Source of the DNA: Acidobacteriota bacterium
GTDB taxonomy: Bacteria > Acidobacteriota > Terriglobia > Bryobacterales > Bryobacteraceae
Assembly (NCBI GenBank): GCA_026394075.1
Contig: JAPKYX010000169.1
Coordinates: forward strand, 1 to 34,711
Reading direction: 5' to 3'
Length of the DNA: 34,711 nt
The notes under the pieces were generated by a model. That model was given only the letters and a program-made list of their open reading frames with translations. It did not search any database and was not told the DNA's origin. Both the position numbers and the translations under genes were made by a program. This document shows positions 33,741 to 34,711 of this stretch, in pieces. How positions within the stretch are numbered: the first letter of the stretch is position 1; every line of letters starts with the position of its first letter.

Positions 33741-34711
33741 GTGAAGGCCTCCTGGCGCAAGCCGCTGCAACTGCTGTCAGCGGATCCTGCCCTACAAGAA
33801 CAAACCGAGTACAACAGCCGCCGGCTAGCCAAGCTGGGGGCGACCGTGGCTGACGTGGTGGCGTGGCTCAGCAAGCGCGTGCCCGCCGAACAGGTCCGGA
33901 CCATCGAACTGATCCTGACGCGCAGCTACGTCCAAGTGCGCGAGGCCGAGGTAGCGCTGTTTGAAGAGCTGTTCCGGGCGGAGCTGGAATCTGCCGGGTT
34001 GGCCGAAACGTTGCGGTGCTTTGAGGCGGCCCTGCAGACTTACGCGCGCGCCAACTCGGTCTCGATCCGTTATCCGCAACCCGTTAGTTCATCGCGCCCG
34101 AAGTGCGAAACGGGCGAAGTCACCACGTGGTCAGTCCCGCTCAATCATGAGGGACTGATTGAGCTGCGATTCGACAAACCTTACCCTTGGCTGCCCCGCG
34201 AGCTGGCCGTGTTGCGGATTGCCGCGGAGCGCTGTCTGGCGGCGGGTGAGAAGGCCCGCCGGGAAGAGCAGTCGCGCCGGTTGGCGGGAACACTCACTGA
34301 GGTGGCCGAACGGGAGCGCCGCCGCATCAGCCAGGAGCTGCATGACGAGGCCGGCCAGTCCCTGCTGGTGATCCGGCTGAGCTTGGAGATGCTGGAGCAG
34401 GCACTGGACGGCCCAACCCGGGACCGCGCGCGCGAAGCCCGTCAGATGACCGAACACGTCGTCAACGAGATTCGCCGGATCTTGAGCGCATTGAGCCCGG
34501 AAGTGCTGACCAAGTTGGGTCTGGCGCCCGCCGTGCGGCAGTTGTCTTCCCGCCTGCGTTGGGTGCAGCCGGCCCAGGTGTCGATGCAGGTCAGTGACCT
34601 GCCGCGCTTGCCAGAAAAGTTGGAGTTGGTGGTGTACCGGCTGGCCCAAGAGTGCCTAAACAATGCCGCGCGCCACGCTGAAGCAAAAAACGTAACAGTT
34701 TCGCTCAATTT
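33741..34711 (+). CDS. NarL-type sensor histidine kinase, 3' end cut by the window
   Basis: An open frame runs from a GTG at 33741 to the right edge (323 codons plus two bases). Residues about 190-260 form a HisKA_3 dimerisation domain: EVAERERRRISQELHDEAGQ with the phosphorylated His at about 201, then LVIRLSLEML. Residues about 304-312 (ECLNNAARHA) are the N-box of a NarX/DesK-type HATPase_c domain, whose rest lies outside the window. The first 190 residues show no membrane segment and match no sensor domain I can name, so the kinase is probably cytosolic. No clear ribosome-binding site precedes the GTG, and an in-frame stop lies 39 bases upstream. A NarL/LuxR response regulator would be expected just beyond the window. 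Confidence 0.85.
   Translation, partial: MKASWRKPLQLLSADPALQEQTEYNSRRLAKLGATVADVVAWLSKRVPAEQVRTIELILTRSYVQVREAEVALFEELFRAELESAGLAETLRCFEAALQTYARANSVSIRYPQPVSSSRPKCETGEVTTWSVPLNHEGLIELRFDKPYPWLPRELAVLRIAAERCLAAGEKARREEQSRRLAGTLTEVAERERRRISQELHDEAGQSLLVIRLSLEMLEQALDGPTRDRAREARQMTEHVVNEIRRILSALSPEVLTKLGLAPAVRQLSSRLRWVQPAQVSMQVSDLPRLPEKLELVVYRLAQECLNNAARHAEAKNVTVSLN

Noticed and set aside
1..34711. CRISPR array, tRNA, rRNA, insertion sequence or prophage
   Set aside because: No regularly spaced repeats, no tRNA-like cloverleaf with CCA context, no transposase or integrase frame and no terminal inverted repeats were seen while reading both strands.

Overview
The window looks like chromosomal DNA from a GC-rich, Gram-negative-type bacterium, most probably an Acidobacteriota member of the Solibacter/Bryobacter kind. 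That placement is inferred, not computed. It rests on three exported proteins with C-terminal VPEP...RRR (PEP-CTERM) sorting signals, acidobacterial-looking gene content (DUF2461, DUF5009-type acyltransferase, secreted ankyrin protein, NarL-type kinase) and strong G/C bias at third codon positions. No tRNA, rRNA, CRISPR array, transposase or phage gene is visible.

Layout. 1-3645: a cut-off gene at the left edge, an orphan Cys-rich possible DNA-binding protein with a promoter and a strong UUCG-loop terminator, a metallophosphoesterase, murB and a DUF2461 protein. 3646-3998: a non-coding gap with inverted repeats. 3999-12786 (minus strand): one tightly packed respiratory complex I operon, read nuoC-D-I-J-K-L-M-N-H. 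nuoA, nuoB and the whole NADH-dehydrogenase module nuoEFG are missing here, and nuoH sits last. 12862-15882 (minus strand): three tandem paralogous PEP-CTERM proteins, each with its own hairpin terminator and each preceded by a similar TTGAC(A/T)-N17-TA(A/G)(A/C)CT promoter-like element. The intergenic DNA around them is rich in the hexamer TAGTAC. 15775-16339: a regulatory-looking gap with direct repeats, a TAGTAC palindrome and paired ACATATGT palindromes, followed by a polytopic acyltransferase. 17499-18240 (minus strand): an overlapping two-gene cassette of a small protein and a nucleotidyltransferase-fold protein. 18458-24570: an addB-addA recombination nuclease/helicase operon. 24538-26307: a DUF72 protein and a secreted sialidase-like beta-propeller. 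26377-33645: a plus-strand run of uvrA, a deoxyhypusine-synthase-like protein, a CPBP membrane protease, mtnA, a secreted thioredoxin-fold protein and an exported 12-repeat ankyrin protein. 33741 to the right edge: the first 323 codons of a sensor histidine kinase, cut by the window end.

How the parts relate. The nuo genes encode the quinone-reducing and proton-pumping parts of complex I, so the remaining subunits must come from elsewhere in the genome or be replaced. addAB and uvrA form a DNA-repair-rich stretch. The three PEP-CTERM genes look like a duplicated family of exported proteins under common control; no exosortase is in the window. The part most worth following up as possibly undescribed is the PEP-CTERM trio with its shared promoter design and TAGTAC sites. 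Next come the small-protein/nucleotidyltransferase cassette and the deoxyhypusine-synthase-like gene.
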